The notes below the pieces were generated by a model, which worked only from the letters and a program-made list of their open reading frames with translations, was not told the origin of the DNA and did no database searches. Positions 35,110-45,345 of a DNA stretch of 64,000 nucleotides are shown piece by piece. Numbering within the stretch: the first letter of the stretch is position 1; every line of letters begins with the position of its first letter. This stretch comes from Nitratireductor thuwali (lineage in GTDB: Bacteria; Pseudomonadota; Alphaproteobacteria; Rhizobiales; Rhizobiaceae): NCBI RefSeq assembly GCF_036621415.1, contig NZ_CP030941.1:2912001-2976000 (forward strand). The letters run 5' to 3'. The translations under genes and the position numbers were made by a program.

Positions 35110-36070
35110 TGGCATAGCCGAATTCGGCAAGCACCCGGCCAAGGCCCACATAAACCGGATACATTGCAATGGAAGGTGAGCCAGTCTCGACAAGGCGGAG
35201 GAACCCGCGCAGCGGCGAGGCGGCAAGCAGGGCGAGGCTCTTGGCCACCACAAGCTGCGGCCCCAGCCTTTCGCCGGCCCGCTTCTTTTTCTCGACCAGC
35301 GTGGAGATCACGCCGTTGCGCAGCGCCCGCGCGCGGATCCAGTCGGGCTCGATCCGGCGCGCCGGCACCGCCTCGTCCACCGGCGCCTCCGCGCACCAGG
35401 CGAGGGGGAAACCCTTCGCCTTCGCGCGGCTGAGGAAGTCGGAATCGCCGCCGCCCATGAAGTTGAAGCGCAGGTCGAGAAACGGCCGCTCCATCGCCTC
35501 CAGCACATCGCGCCCGATGGCAAGATTGCCGGACGAATAGAGCGCCGGCACCAGCCCCGTTTCGTGATAGGGCGGGCTGAAAACCGGATGCCGCCCCCAT
35601 TTTTCATGGGACGCGGAGGCAAAAACCGGCCGCTGCGGACCGCCGACGATATCGGCATCAAGCATCTCGGCGGTGGCGCACATGGTTTCGAGCCAATCCG
35701 GCGGCGCAAGCTCGTCATCGTCGATCACGAGCAGATGCCGGAATCCGCCGAAGGTCGCGAGCGCCATTTCCCAGCCGGCATTGTAGGCACAGCAATTGCC
35801 CCGTTTGTGGGCGATGATGACAAGGCCGTCAATTGCACCGGCTTCGAACAAGGGCGCTGCCGCCTTCGCGCCCTCGCGCCTTTCCGCCTCGTTTTCGATC
35901 ACGATCACCGCGACGCGCCTGCCGGTCGCCTGTTCCCGAAGGGAGGCGAGCGTCGCCAGCAATTGTTCCGGGCGCTTGAAGGTGGGAACCGTGACGACGC
36001 ATTCGACATCGCCCGCCTTCAGGCCGGGCGTGCGCGCATGGACGGAAACGTTGGCTGGTTCCGGTTTCAA
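35078..36070 (-). CDS. Glycosyltransferase family 2
   Basis: The 330-residue protein has a GT-A fold start CVVTVPTFKRPEQLLATLAS and a metal/nucleotide-sugar motif LVIDDDELAPPDW. It should transfer a sugar onto a lipid-linked exopolysaccharide intermediate in the cytoplasm. The gene overlaps the polymerase gene downstream and is divergent from the next glycosyltransferase. Confidence 0.9.
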   Translation of the reverse strand: MKPEPANVSVHARTPGLKAGDVECVVTVPTFKRPEQLLATLASLREQATGRRVAVIVIENEAERREGAKAAAPLFEAGAIDGLVIIAHKRGNCCAYNAGWEMALATFGGFRHLLVIDDDELAPPDWLETMCATAEMLDADIVGGPQRPVFASASHEKWGRHPVFSPPYHETGLVPALYSSGNLAIGRDVLEAMERPFLDLRFNFMGGGDSDFLSRAKAKGFPLAWCAEAPVDEAVPARRIEPDWIRARALRNGVISTLVEKKKRAGERLGPQLVVAKSLALLAASPLRGFLRLVETGSPSIAMYPVYVGLGRVLAEFGYANEQYRQPDKN

Positions 36071-36243
36071 AAGATGCCCCGAATGCTGGCGTTGCCGCGC
36101 ATATATGATGTGCCCGCGATTAAGCTTGCGTTAAACACCTTCCGTGCCGGTGCCGCCATCCGCGGCAGCCGCTACGAATTTCAACGCATCTTAATCAACG
36201 CTTCACGGCCTGAAACCTATACCTTTCCCAGCAGGAAGACCTG

Positions 36244-37419
36244 ATGCATCTGGTGTTTGCAACGTCCATCGTCCCCTGCGGGGCGCCTGAAACCGGCTAC
36301 GAGATCGCCAATGCGGCGGTCCTCGGCGCTTTGGCGCGCGCCGGCGTCCGGGTCACCGTGATGGGCTTCGCCTGGCCGGGAAAGCAGCCGGCGGGGCCGC
36401 ACGAGACTGTTCTGCTGGGCCATGTCGACGTGACGACCGAGGGCGCGCCGGCGCTGCGCAAGGTCGGTTGGGCGGCAACGGCCCTTGCAAGCGGCCTCAC
36501 CTTCGCCTCCGCCAAGCTGCGGGTGACAGGTGAGCGGGAAGTGGCGAAAGCACTCCAATCGATCGGCCCGTTCGATGGCATTATCCTCAACTCGGTGCAG
36601 ATCGCCGGCGCTTTCGAAGAGCTCCTCACGTCGCGGCCCTTCGCCTACGTCGCCCACAATGTCGAGCACCGCTCGGCACGGGAAAATGCCGCGGCCGCCT
36701 CGGGGCGCCTGGCCCGACACATGTTCGAACGCGAGGCCGAACTGCTCGCGGCGCTGGAAGCAAGGCTGTGCCGCAAAGCCCGCTTTGTCTACACCTTCGC
36801 CGAGGAAGACGCAGCGGCGCTGGGCGTTGCCGGCAAGGGACTGACCGCCGTCCTGCCTCTCGTCACGCGAGCGGCAATACCGGACGCCACGGCCCCGCAT
36901 ACTCCGCAATACGACGCCGTCCTGATCGGCACCTGGACCTGGGCGCCCAACAGGATCGGCCTGGACTGGTTCTTGAATGAGGTGGTTCCGCTGCTGCCGG
37001 AGGATTTTTCCATAGCGATTGCCGGCCGCGCGCCAGACGGCCTGGCCGGCGCCCATCCGCGCGTGTGCTTTGCGGGGCGCGTCGAGGACGCCGCCGCCTT
37101 CATGTGCGACGGCAAGGTCGTGCCGCTCGTCAGCCGCGCGGGAACGGGCGTGCAGTTGAAGACTATCGAGGCTTTCGAGCTTGGCCTTCCCTGTGTGGCC
37201 ACCTCGCACGCGCTGAGGGGCGTTGCCGAACGGCCGTCGAACTGCGCGGTGGCCGACGATGCCGAGAGCTTTGCAAGGACGCTGGTCGAAGCGCGGGATG
37301 CTTCCTGGCCGCGGCTCGACGGAACCGCATTCCATGCCGCCCAGCAGGCCGCGCTCGACGCCAATCTGAAGCTGGGCCTTGCCGCGCTCGGCAACGACCG
37401 GGCGGGAGCTGCGGCATGA
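36244..37419 (+). CDS. Glycosyltransferase, GT-B type (family 4-like)
   Basis: The 391-residue protein starts MHLVFATSIVPCGAPETGYE and has a C-terminal GT-B donor domain with GTWTWAPNRIGLDWFLNEVV, VCFAGRVED and a VPLVSRAGTGVQLKTIEAFE segment containing the usual Glu of retaining GT4 enzymes. AGGAAG precedes the start. It leads a three-gene plus-strand operon and overlaps the WecG-type gene by 4 bases (ATGA). Confidence 0.88.
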   Translation: MHLVFATSIVPCGAPETGYEIANAAVLGALARAGVRVTVMGFAWPGKQPAGPHETVLLGHVDVTTEGAPALRKVGWAATALASGLTFASAKLRVTGEREVAKALQSIGPFDGIILNSVQIAGAFEELLTSRPFAYVAHNVEHRSARENAAAASGRLARHMFEREAELLAALEARLCRKARFVYTFAEEDAAALGVAGKGLTAVLPLVTRAAIPDATAPHTPQYDAVLIGTWTWAPNRIGLDWFLNEVVPLLPEDFSIAIAGRAPDGLAGAHPRVCFAGRVEDAAAFMCDGKVVPLVSRAGTGVQLKTIEAFELGLPCVATSHALRGVAERPSNCAVADDAESFARTLVEARDASWPRLDGTAFHAAQQAALDANLKLGLAALGNDRAGAAA

Positions 37420-38192
37420 CCGCCCATCCCGGGACCTCCCGCCTCTCCGAACTGCCGCGCCGCCGGATACTCGGCTCGTCCGTCGCATCCATGGGCTGGG
37501 ACGAGTGCCTCGCGCTCTTGCGCGGGCTCATCGGCCAGCAGCGTTTCACGCGCGTCACCTTCCTCAACGCGAACAACGCCAACATCGCCTCGCGCGATCC
37601 CGAATTCGCCCGCGCCCTGCAGGATTTCCTGATCCTGCCGGACGGCATCGGCGTCGACATCGCCGCCAGGCTTCTTTACGGGCGGAGGTTTCCCGCCAAT
37701 CTGAACGGCACCGACTTCGTGCCGGCGCTTCTGGCCGCCGAGGAGCGTCCGCTCAAGGTCGGGCTCATCGGCACGAGGCGCGAAAACGCCGATGCCGCCG
37801 CCACAAGGCTAAAGGCCTTGGCGCCCGCCCATGAATATCTCGTCATCCGCGACGGCTTTTTCCGGGAGGACGAGGAACCGGCGATCCTGGCCGAGCTCGA
37901 GGCGATCCGGCCCGACATCCTGCTGGTCGCCATGGGCGTTCCCCGGCAAGAGCTATGGATCGCCCGCAGGCTGGACGAACGCCATTGCACCCTGCCCATC
38001 GCCGTCGGCGCGCTGCTCGATTTCCTCAGCGGCGCGGTGCCGCGCGCGCCCCAATGGGTGCGCCGCCTGCGCATGGAATGGGTATTCCGGCTGATGCTGG
38101 AGCCGCGCCGGCTTTGGCGGCGCTACGTGGTCGGCAATCCCCTGTTCCTCGCTCGCGTAATGCGCCAGCGCCTGTCGCGCGGCCGGAAATAG
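37416..38192 (+). CDS. WecG/TagA/CpsF family glycosyltransferase
   Basis: A 258-residue protein with the family signature: VTFLNANNANIASRD (about 48-62), LPDGIGVDIAARLLYG and LNGTDFVPALL, then a Rossmann region LLVAMGVPRQELWIARR. These are GT26 enzymes that add an N-acetylmannosaminuronic acid-like or similar sugar to an undecaprenyl-linked acceptor. Start at the ATG overlapping the upstream stop (ATGA). Confidence 0.92.
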   Translation: MTAHPGTSRLSELPRRRILGSSVASMGWDECLALLRGLIGQQRFTRVTFLNANNANIASRDPEFARALQDFLILPDGIGVDIAARLLYGRRFPANLNGTDFVPALLAAEERPLKVGLIGTRRENADAAATRLKALAPAHEYLVIRDGFFREDEEPAILAELEAIRPDILLVAMGVPRQELWIARRLDERHCTLPIAVGALLDFLSGAVPRAPQWVRRLRMEWVFRLMLEPRRLWRRYVVGNPLFLARVMRQRLSRGRK

Positions 38193-38194
38193 TC

Positions 38195-39097
38195 GTGACT
38201 ACGCCGCTTGAACCGAATCGGGAAACTCGGTCAGAGCAGCGCGCGGCGCTGGTGACGCCCAGCTATGCCGGCGACTTCGAGCGCTGCCGGCTGCTTTGCC
38301 GGACCGTCGACCGTCACGTCAGCGGAGCGGACCATCACTATGTCCTCGTGTCGGGTGCCGACGTCGCGCGTTTTCGCGCCCTCGAAGGCCCCCGCCGCAG
38401 CATCGTGGACGAGCGCGACATCCTGCCTTCGTGGCTCCACGGCCTGCCCGACCCGTTCAGCCTTTTCCGCCGCCACGTGTGGCTGAGCATGCGCGTCCCG
38501 CCCTTGCGCGGCTGGCACGTCCAGCAATTGCGGCGCATCGCCATTGCCCGGCACGTGTCCCAAAGCACGCTGGTCTATTGCGATTCGGACGTGGTGTTTC
38601 TCAAGCCGTTCGATTTGGCCTCTTTCCGCCGCGAGGGAAATCTGCGCCTTTACCGCCGCGAGGGGGCGCTGCAGCGGGAAGGCGGCGAGCACCTGGATTG
38701 GTTCGCCAATGCCGGAAAGGTGCTCGGCCTGCCGGAAGTTCTACCCGCTCCCAGCGATTATATCTCAACCGTCATCGCCTGGAGCCGCGACAGGCTGCTC
38801 GCCATGCTGCGCCATATCGAGGCCGGGCAGGGCCGCGACTGGGTGACGGCCATCGCCCGCCGCCGCCGGTTCTCCGAATGCCTCATCTACGGCCGCTACG
38901 TCGATGAAGTGCTGCAAGGCGCCGGCCACTTTCACGACGACACGCCCTTGTGCCGGGTCTACTGGTCGGGCCCGGAGCTCGGCGCCGAGGGTCTGGAGAA
39001 GCTGGCCGCATCCATGACACCCGAGCAGGTGGCCATAGGCATCCAGTCCTTCACGGGCACCGACCTCGACACGGTGCGCCGTTTCGCCGGCGTATAG
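38195..39097 (+). CDS. DUF6492 family glycosyltransferase-like protein
   Basis: About 300 residues beginning from a GTG at 38195, two bases after the previous stop. It has a GT-A-like layout: ALVTPSYAGDFERCRLLCRT near the N-terminus and a DxD motif in VYCDSDVVFLKPF. DUF6492 proteins are found in polysaccharide loci and are probably glycosyltransferases. The ribosome site is weak, suggesting translational coupling. Confidence 0.75.
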   Translation: MTTPLEPNRETRSEQRAALVTPSYAGDFERCRLLCRTVDRHVSGADHHYVLVSGADVARFRALEGPRRSIVDERDILPSWLHGLPDPFSLFRRHVWLSMRVPPLRGWHVQQLRRIAIARHVSQSTLVYCDSDVVFLKPFDLASFRREGNLRLYRREGALQREGGEHLDWFANAGKVLGLPEVLPAPSDYISTVIAWSRDRLLAMLRHIEAGQGRDWVTAIARRRRFSECLIYGRYVDEVLQGAGHFHDDTPLCRVYWSGPELGAEGLEKLAASMTPEQVAIGIQSFTGTDLDTVRRFAGV

Positions 39098-40315
39098 CTA
39101 GACGCGCTTTGCCGGAAGTCTCAGCGCCGAATAGGTCAGTGCCGCCGACGCAGCGTAGATCATCAGGAACGCCCAGTTCAGCGCCGGCACCAGGTCGCGC
39201 GCCAAGTCGTGGCGCTCCAGAATATAGGCGAGCGCGACCGCCTTTATGCCGGCCAGAAGCACCAGATTGAGGGCGCGTATGGCGGTCTGGCCGCGGGCGA
39301 ACAGGAGCTCGGCCTGATACTCCACCAGATTGCGCAGCCCCGGCACCGCCAGGGCCAGGATCACGAGCGGGGCGGCTTCGGCGACATTGGAGCCCAGAAT
39401 GCCAGGCGCGAAGTAAAGCAGCACCGCAAGCGACAGCAGCGCCAGCGTCGACACGGCGAAGATGCCGGCCTCTATCCCCAGCCTTGTGCCGATCGGCCGC
39501 AGCATGTCCGGCGCGCGCATCATCTTCTGCACGAGCAGCATGGAGAAGGTGCGCACGGGAATGGCGGTCAGGTCCACCAGCCGCATGATGATGGCGTAGA
39601 TGCCGGCCAGATGCGGCCCGCCCAGCGCCAGCACGAGAAGCTTGTCCAGCTCCATCTGCAGGTAGAACAATATCTCCGCGCCCGCGACATAGGCGGCGTC
39701 GCTCAGCCGGCGCATATAAAGGCGGGGCGTGAAGCGCAACCGCTGCCACGGATAGAAGAACGTGGCGGCGACAAGCAGCGAGAGCGCGTTGGCCGCCACA
39801 TAGAACTGCGTCCAGATCCACAGATCACGCGTGGCGAGGAGGGCAAAAGCCAGCGCCGCGGCGGCGCGGATCGCCGTGCCGAAAATGACCAGAAACGCCC
39901 CGCGTCCAAAGCGGTTGAGCCCGTTATTGACGATGATGGCGGCCTCCGCCAGCCGCCACAAAAGCGCCTCGGCCGCGATGACCAGCGCAAAGGCGGCGGG
40001 CGCCATGTCGACCCGGAAGAAGATGAGATACATCACCCCGCCCGCCACCGCGACCACCGGCAGCGACAAGGCCGACATCGCCAGGAAGCCGACCGTATAG
40101 GCGCCCAGCAGGCGAGGCTTGACCGTGGCGATGCGATAGAGCGGGGCGATGAAACCGAAACCCAGAATGCGCGACAGCATGACGCCGGTGGCCGAAGCGG
40201 TGGCGAAGACGCCGAATTCCGAAATCGTCAGCGCATTGGCCAGGACGACGAAATAGGCGAGCGAAAAGACGAGCCGCCCCGCTGATCCGCTGATCGCCGA
40301 GAAATAGTCGCGCAA
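39098..40315 (-). CDS. Polysaccharide flippase-family membrane protein (Wzx-like)
   Basis: A 405-residue protein with about eleven or twelve hydrophobic helices and the typical N-terminus of the MOP/polysaccharide exporter family (GSAGRLVFSLAYFVVLANAL, then TISEFGVFATASA). It should flip the lipid-linked repeat unit across the inner membrane. Its 3' end directly abuts the convergent DUF6492 gene. Confidence 0.87.
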   Translation of the reverse strand: MRDYFSAISGSAGRLVFSLAYFVVLANALTISEFGVFATASATGVMLSRILGFGFIAPLYRIATVKPRLLGAYTVGFLAMSALSLPVVAVAGGVMYLIFFRVDMAPAAFALVIAAEALLWRLAEAAIIVNNGLNRFGRGAFLVIFGTAIRAAAALAFALLATRDLWIWTQFYVAANALSLLVAATFFYPWQRLRFTPRLYMRRLSDAAYVAGAEILFYLQMELDKLLVLALGGPHLAGIYAIIMRLVDLTAIPVRTFSMLLVQKMMRAPDMLRPIGTRLGIEAGIFAVSTLALLSLAVLLYFAPGILGSNVAEAAPLVILALAVPGLRNLVEYQAELLFARGQTAIRALNLVLLAGIKAVALAYILERHDLARDLVPALNWAFLMIYAASAALTYSALRLPAKRV

Positions 40316-40531
40316 GACGCCTTGCCTGCTCCTGATGATCCCGACGACCGAAATGGCGAAGCCCCGATGCTGCTTGGTCCCACGGGATCGCCGTAGCAGC
40401 TAAAGCTTAATGCGCCGTTGGCAGGCGCGCAGGGAGCGCCGCATTAACTATTTGTTACCCGTGCCTGTTTAGCTTGGGTTAAGATAATCGCGGGCTTGGC
40501 GCTCCATTCTCTGCAAAGGCGGCAGTCATTA

Positions 40532-42865
40532 ATGTTCAATTCCGACGATCAGCGGAAAGATCGGCGCAACCGGTCGCTCCTGTCTGGCGCGGGCCGCGGG
40601 CCGGCCCCAGCGCGGCCGCGCGGGCGCCCGCTGCTTTCGGCAAAGCCCGTCCGCCAGCCTGACCCGGCGCCGCAGGCACCGCCCCGCCCCGTGCAACCGC
40701 GAAAGCCACATGCGCCGGCGCCGGCCGGCCGCCTCGAAAAGACCCGCACCACAGACCAACGTCCGGGGCTGGTGGCCCGCATCCGCGATGCCGCCGCACG
40801 TCTGGCGCCGGCTTCCCCTCCCGTCCGCGAACCTCCCTATGAGGCTCCTCGCCGGGGGGAGCGGCAAGAAGAACCCCGTCGCCCGGAGCCGCACCGCCGG
40901 GATTGGAACGCTGACCATGCCCGGCCCGATCAGGACGACTACTGGAGACCGCTCATCGACCCGATGAGCGTCGTCTCCGGCATCGTCCGCGCCAAGGGGC
41001 TCATCGTCCTGACGACGATCCTCGGCGCGCTCCTCGGCGTCATCGTCGCCCTTTCGACGCCGAAGCAATACTACGCGCAGACCGAGCTTCTGTTCGATCC
41101 GCGGGACCTGCAGCTCGTCGACCGCGATCTCACCCGGGACGGACTGCCCTCCGACGCCACGCTGGCGCTGATCGAGAACCAGGTCAGCATCATCCGCTCC
41201 GGCTCGGTCCTCAACAAGGTGGTCGAAAGGCTCGGCCTGGCCGACGATCCGGAGTTCAACGGTCAGGGCGGCGGCGGATTCTCGCTGCCCGGCCCGCGCG
41301 CGCTTCTGGGCGGGCGAGGGGACGGGGGCGAGGCGGGTGCGTCGCTGCGCCGGTCGCTGGCCGTTCAGAACCTGGCCGAGAGCCTGGAGGTGGGCCGCGA
41401 CGCCAAGACCTTCATCATCTATATCCGCGCCACCACCCGGGATCCGGAGAAGTCCGCGCGGATCGCCACGGCGACAGCCGAGGCGTTCCTTGAGACGTCG
41501 GCGAACATGCAGTCGGATACCGCGCAGCGCGCCAACGACGAGATCACCGGTCGTCTCGACGAGTTGCGCAGGCAGGTCGAGGAGGCCGAGCAGGCGGTGG
41601 CGGATTTCAAGAGGGAGAACGACATCGTCGACGCGCAGGGGCGCCTGATCACCGACGACGAGATCGTCCGGCTCAACGAACAGCTCTCCACCGCCCGCGC
41701 ACGCACCGCCGAGTTGAACGCCCGCGCGGCCTCCACCCGCGACCTCGAGCTTGGCGACATTCTGGGCGGATCGCTGCCCGAGCAGGTTGCCTCGCCCGTC
41801 ATGACCGAGCTGCTCACCCGATATGCCACCCTTCAGCAGCAGGCCGACCGCGCCGCCGCGAGGCTGGGGCCGCGACACCCTGACAACCAGACGGTCCAAG
41901 CGGAACTGGCAGGCGTGCGGGAGGCTATCGCGCGCGAGCTGAACCGCGTCGCCTCGTCCATCCAGGTCGAGTTGCAGCGTGCCGTTCGGCTCGAACAGGA
42001 TCTCGCCGCGCGGCTGGCGCGCCTCAAGGCCGAGCAGGGCGATCTGGCCAATGAGCAGGTTCGCCTGCGCGAATTGGAGCGTGAGGCCGCGGCGCGGCGC
42101 GCGGTCTATGAATCCTTCCTGCTGCGCGCGCGGGAAACGGGCCAGCAGCGCAATCTCAATTCGGCCAATGTGAGTATCATTTCCGAGGCTTATCCGCCGC
42201 TCCTGCCGACCGGCGCCTCGCGCGCCTCGATCGCCATTGCCGGCACCATTCTTGGGTTCCTGGCCGGTGTCGCCCTGGGCGCCGGCATGGGCGCGATCGG
42301 CAGCCTGCGCGAAAACATGCGGGAGCGCCGCCGCAACGACGGCAATGGCGGCGGGCAATCCGCCGGCTGGCCGGAGGACGATGATCCCATGCCGCCTGGT
42401 CCCCGTCGGGACGGCAGGCCTTTCGCCCCGTCGGCCGAACCGTCGGCCTCGCCATCCCCGGCCATGCGGGCGGCCACCAGCTCCGCGCCGAGCGCGGTGG
42501 GCGAATCTTTACCCCAGCAGCCAGATCCGGCGGTGCCGGCGCAGCCCTTGGCCCAGCCGCAGCACGACCAGGCTCCGCCGCCGCCCATCACGATGCCGGT
42601 GCAGGGCTGGCCCGCGCCCATGATGCCCTATCCAGTGCCGTACCAGCCCATGCCGATGGCCTGGCATGCCCCGCAGCATTTCTATCCGCAGTTCATGCCG
42701 CCCATGCATCCCGGCTGGCCGCAGCAGACCGCGCCTGCTCCGGCCAACGACGCCCGCCCTTCTCCCGAACCGGAACCGGCCTCCGCCATCGACCGGATTC
42801 GCCGCTCCCTGCGGGAGTTCCGCGACGAGGTGGATGCCGTCGCCCGCAATCGCCGCTCCGCATAG
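40532..42865 (+). CDS. Exopolysaccharide chain-length/export protein (Wzz/GumC type) with proline-rich tails
   Basis: The 777-residue protein has a Wzz domain: membrane helix 1 at about 157-174, a long periplasmic coiled-coil region (about 180-560, with [19 protein letters not shown]) and helix 2 near 560-585 ([18 protein letters not shown]). It controls chain length and links to export. Unlike ExoP it carries no C-terminal tyrosine kinase; instead both cytoplasmic ends are long and Pro/Arg-rich or Pro/Met/Gln-rich. Start at the ATG at 40532 ([10 protein letters not shown]). Divergent from the flippase. Confidence 0.88.
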   Translation: MFNSDDQRKDRRNRSLLSGAGRGPAPARPRGRPLLSAKPVRQPDPAPQAPPRPVQPRKPHAPAPAGRLEKTRTTDQRPGLVARIRDAAARLAPASPPVREPPYEAPRRGERQEEPRRPEPHRRDWNADHARPDQDDYWRPLIDPMSVVSGIVRAKGLIVLTTILGALLGVIVALSTPKQYYAQTELLFDPRDLQLVDRDLTRDGLPSDATLALIENQVSIIRSGSVLNKVVERLGLADDPEFNGQGGGGFSLPGPRALLGGRGDGGEAGASLRRSLAVQNLAESLEVGRDAKTFIIYIRATTRDPEKSARIATATAEAFLETSANMQSDTAQRANDEITGRLDELRRQVEEAEQAVADFKRENDIVDAQGRLITDDEIVRLNEQLSTARARTAELNARAASTRDLELGDILGGSLPEQVASPVMTELLTRYATLQQQADRAAARLGPRHPDNQTVQAELAGVREAIARELNRVASSIQVELQRAVRLEQDLAARLARLKAEQGDLANEQVRLRELEREAAARRAVYESFLLRARETGQQRNLNSANVSIISEAYPPLLPTGASRASIAIAGTILGFLAGVALGAGMGAIGSLRENMRERRRNDGNGGGQSAGWPEDDDPMPPGPRRDGRPFAPSAEPSASPSPAMRAATSSAPSAVGESLPQQPDPAVPAQPLAQPQHDQAPPPPITMPVQGWPAPMMPYPVPYQPMPMAWHAPQHFYPQFMPPMHPGWPQQTAPAPANDARPSPEPEPASAIDRIRRSLREFRDEVDAVARNRRSA

Positions 42866-42978
42866 CTGCACACCGGCATTGTCCGCTGTGCGGCAATGGA
42901 AGGCGCATCATGGCATTGCACCGCCGTGAATTGCCGCATATTGCGTGCATGCTCGAAGTTTCCGGAGGGAGTGCACGC

Positions 42979-43875
42979 ATGGCTGACTTGATCGACGGAA
43001 AGGCGCTGGCCGCTGAAGTGACCGGCAAGGTCTCCCAACACGCCGCTGATCTCATCGCCTCGGGCACAACGCCCGGCCTCGCGGTGGTCATCGTCGGCGA
43101 GGATCCGGCCAGCCAGGTCTATGTCGCTTCCAAATCGAAAAGGGCGAAGGAGTGCGGCTTCCACTCGGTGCAGCACACGCTCGCCGAAGAGACCTCCGAA
43201 GATGAGCTCGTTGCCTTGGTCGAGGCGCTCAACGCCGATCCGGCCATTCACGGCATTCTCGTGCAGCTTCCCTTGCCCGGCCACATCGATTCAGGGACCA
43301 TCATCCAGACGATCGCCCCCGAAAAGGATGTCGACGGCTTCCACTTCATCAATGTCGGAAAGCTCGGCACCGGCGAGCTCGACACCGCATTCGTCCCCTG
43401 CACGCCGGCCGGCGCGATGCTGATGCTGGAGCGGGTGCGCGGCCGGGATCTTTCCGGCCTCAACGCGGTCGTCGTGGGCCGTTCCAACATCGTCGGCAAG
43501 CCGATGGCCAATCTTCTTCTGGCCGCCAATGCCACCGTCACCATCGCCCATAGCCGCACCGCCGACCTTCCCGCCCTTGCCCGCACCGCCGATATCCTGG
43601 TGGCGGCGGTGGGCCGGCCGGAGATGATCAAGGGCGATTGGGTCAAGCCCGGCGCCACCGTCATCGACGTCGGCATCAATCGTGTTCCCGCGCCGGAGCG
43701 CGGCGAGGGCAAGAGCCGGTTGGTGGGCGACGTTGCTTTCGACGAGGCGGCGGCCATTGCCGGCGCCATAACGCCCGTACCCGGCGGCGTGGGGCCGATG
43801 ACCATCGCCATGCTGATGGCCAACACGCTCGTCTCCGCCTGCCGGGCCGCCGGCAGGCAGCCGCCTGCGCTGTAG
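42979..43875 (+). CDS. folD: Bifunctional methylenetetrahydrofolate dehydrogenase/cyclohydrolase FolD
   Basis: The 298-residue enzyme interconverts methylene-, methenyl- and formyl-tetrahydrofolate. It has the catalytic [13 protein letters not shown] segment (Lys), [13 protein letters not shown], the PCTPAG motif and the NADP-binding [16 protein letters not shown]. The ATG at 42979 ([10 protein letters not shown]) has GGAGGGAG upstream and gives the usual family length; upstream extension is not needed. Confidence 0.97.
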   Translation: MADLIDGKALAAEVTGKVSQHAADLIASGTTPGLAVVIVGEDPASQVYVASKSKRAKECGFHSVQHTLAEETSEDELVALVEALNADPAIHGILVQLPLPGHIDSGTIIQTIAPEKDVDGFHFINVGKLGTGELDTAFVPCTPAGAMLMLERVRGRDLSGLNAVVVGRSNIVGKPMANLLLAANATVTIAHSRTADLPALARTADILVAAVGRPEMIKGDWVKPGATVIDVGINRVPAPERGEGKSRLVGDVAFDEAAAIAGAITPVPGGVGPMTIAMLMANTLVSACRAAGRQPPAL

Positions 43876-43926
43876 CGCCGGCACCCGGCATTGCACCTGC
43901 CGGCCGATCCTGTAGAAATACCCGCC

Positions 43927-44889
43927 ATGATCGAAGGCGAGGGCACAGGGCGGCAATTCGCGTTCCTGCTGGTCGACAAGTTCTCCATGTTCTCGCTGGC
44001 CGCGGCCATCGATACTTTCCGTTCGGCCAACAGGCTCCTGGGCTACGACTTCTATTCGTGGACGACCGTTTCTGCCGATGGCGAGGCGGTGATGGCCTCC
44101 AACGGCATCCCCATTAAGATCGACTATGCCATCGACGACCTGCCGCCCGTGGACATCCTGTTTGCCTGCGTCGGCATCACGCTCGATTTTGCCGGCAAGG
44201 GAAAGGTGCTCAGTGCGCTGCGCATCATGGGTCGGCAGGGCCGTGCGCTGGGTGCGCTGGCGGCCGGCTCCTATCTCCTGGCCGAGGCGGGCCAGCTCGA
44301 CGGCCACCGCTGCACCATCCATTGGGAAAACCGCGCCAGCTTCCGCGAGAATTTCCCCGATATCGAGTGCACCGGCAATGTCTACGAGATAGACCGCAAG
44401 CGCTACACCTGCGCCGGCGTCACCACCTCCATCGATCTCATGCTGGAGATCGTTCGCGGTGACCATGGGGAAAACCTGGCGAACGAGGTGGCGAACCAGT
44501 TCCAGCACGAAAGGATCCGCTCGCCGGGCGACCGCCAGCGCGTCGGCCCGGAGCGCGCGCTGATTGGCAAATCCGAAAAGCTCAAGAAGATAGTCGAGCT
44601 GATGGCCGACAATCTCGACGAGCCTTATTCGGCCGTGCAGCTCGCCAAGTCGGCGGGTCTTTCGGTGCGTCAGGTGGAGCGGCTGTTCCTGCGGCATCTG
44701 GGCATGACGCCCGGACGCTATTACATGCGGCTGCGCCTGGAACGCGCGCGCGAGCTTCTGCGCCAGACGAATATGCCGATCCTCGACGTTGCGATCGCCA
44801 CCGGCTTCACCTCCCATTCCTACTTCGCGCAGAGCTACCGGCTTCAGTTCGGCCGTCCGCCTTCGGACGAGCGGCGCACGACCTATTGA
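43927..44889 (+). CDS. GlxA-type AraC family transcriptional regulator
   Basis: A 320-residue protein with an N-terminal DJ-1/PfpI-like amidotransferase-fold sensor (FAFLLVDKFSMFSLAAAIDT through GALAAGSYLLAEAG) and a C-terminal AraC HTH (SAVQLAKSAGLSVRQVERLF, RLERARELLRQTNMPILDV, GFTSHSYFAQSYR). Relatives regulate arginine, choline/glycine-betaine or related nitrogen catabolism. The ATG at 43927 is preferred to an upstream TTG. Confidence 0.88.
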   Translation: MIEGEGTGRQFAFLLVDKFSMFSLAAAIDTFRSANRLLGYDFYSWTTVSADGEAVMASNGIPIKIDYAIDDLPPVDILFACVGITLDFAGKGKVLSALRIMGRQGRALGALAAGSYLLAEAGQLDGHRCTIHWENRASFRENFPDIECTGNVYEIDRKRYTCAGVTTSIDLMLEIVRGDHGENLANEVANQFQHERIRSPGDRQRVGPERALIGKSEKLKKIVELMADNLDEPYSAVQLAKSAGLSVRQVERLFLRHLGMTPGRYYMRLRLERARELLRQTNMPILDVAIATGFTSHSYFAQSYRLQFGRPPSDERRTTY

Positions 44890-44948
44890 CGCCGCCGCGG
44901 CGCGGGACGATACCGGCGAGCAGCAGGTATCGTCTCCGGAGCTTTGCC

Positions 44949-45335
44949 ATGTCCCTAAGGATCGTCCGCCTGGGCACGCCCCGCCATCCGCAGGAGGGAA
45001 CGCGCATCGGCACCGTCCGCCGGCCGCCGCGCGGCGTCGCAAAGGAGCGGTTCGCGGCGGACGATTGGTACGACGTCTGGTATCCGGAGCTGTCGCCCAG
45101 TGCGGAACTGGTGGCCAATGCCCAGAAGGCGGAGACGCCCGCCGAGTGGGCCGCCTTCGTCCGCGCGTTCGAGGCGGAGATGAACGCGCCGGCCGCGCGG
45201 CGCACGCTGGACCTGCTGGCGGCGCTGTCCCATGGCGCCGATTTTTCGATCGGCTGCTATTGCGAGGACGAGGCGCGCTGCCACCGCTCGGTGCTGCGCG
45301 CGCTCCTGGCCGAGCGCGGCGCCGCGATCGCCTGA
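44949..45335 (+). CDS. DUF488 family protein
   Basis: A 128-residue protein with the DUF488 features: WYDVWYPELSPS near the middle and the C-terminal Cys/His motif GCYCEDEARCHRSVLRALL. The family is conserved but without firm function. The ATG at 44949 (MSLRIVRLG) is preferred over an earlier frame start that overlaps the GlxA gene. Confidence 0.85.
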   Translation: MSLRIVRLGTPRHPQEGTRIGTVRRPPRGVAKERFAADDWYDVWYPELSPSAELVANAQKAETPAEWAAFVRAFEAEMNAPAARRTLDLLAALSHGADFSIGCYCEDEARCHRSVLRALLAERGAAIA

Positions 45336-45345
45336 GCCGCCGCGT

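Noticed and set aside
40529..42358. 609-codon minus frame opposite the Wzz/GumC-like gene
   Set aside because: The opposite strand encodes a clear Wzz protein with two membrane helices; this frame is an Arg/Gly-rich shadow.
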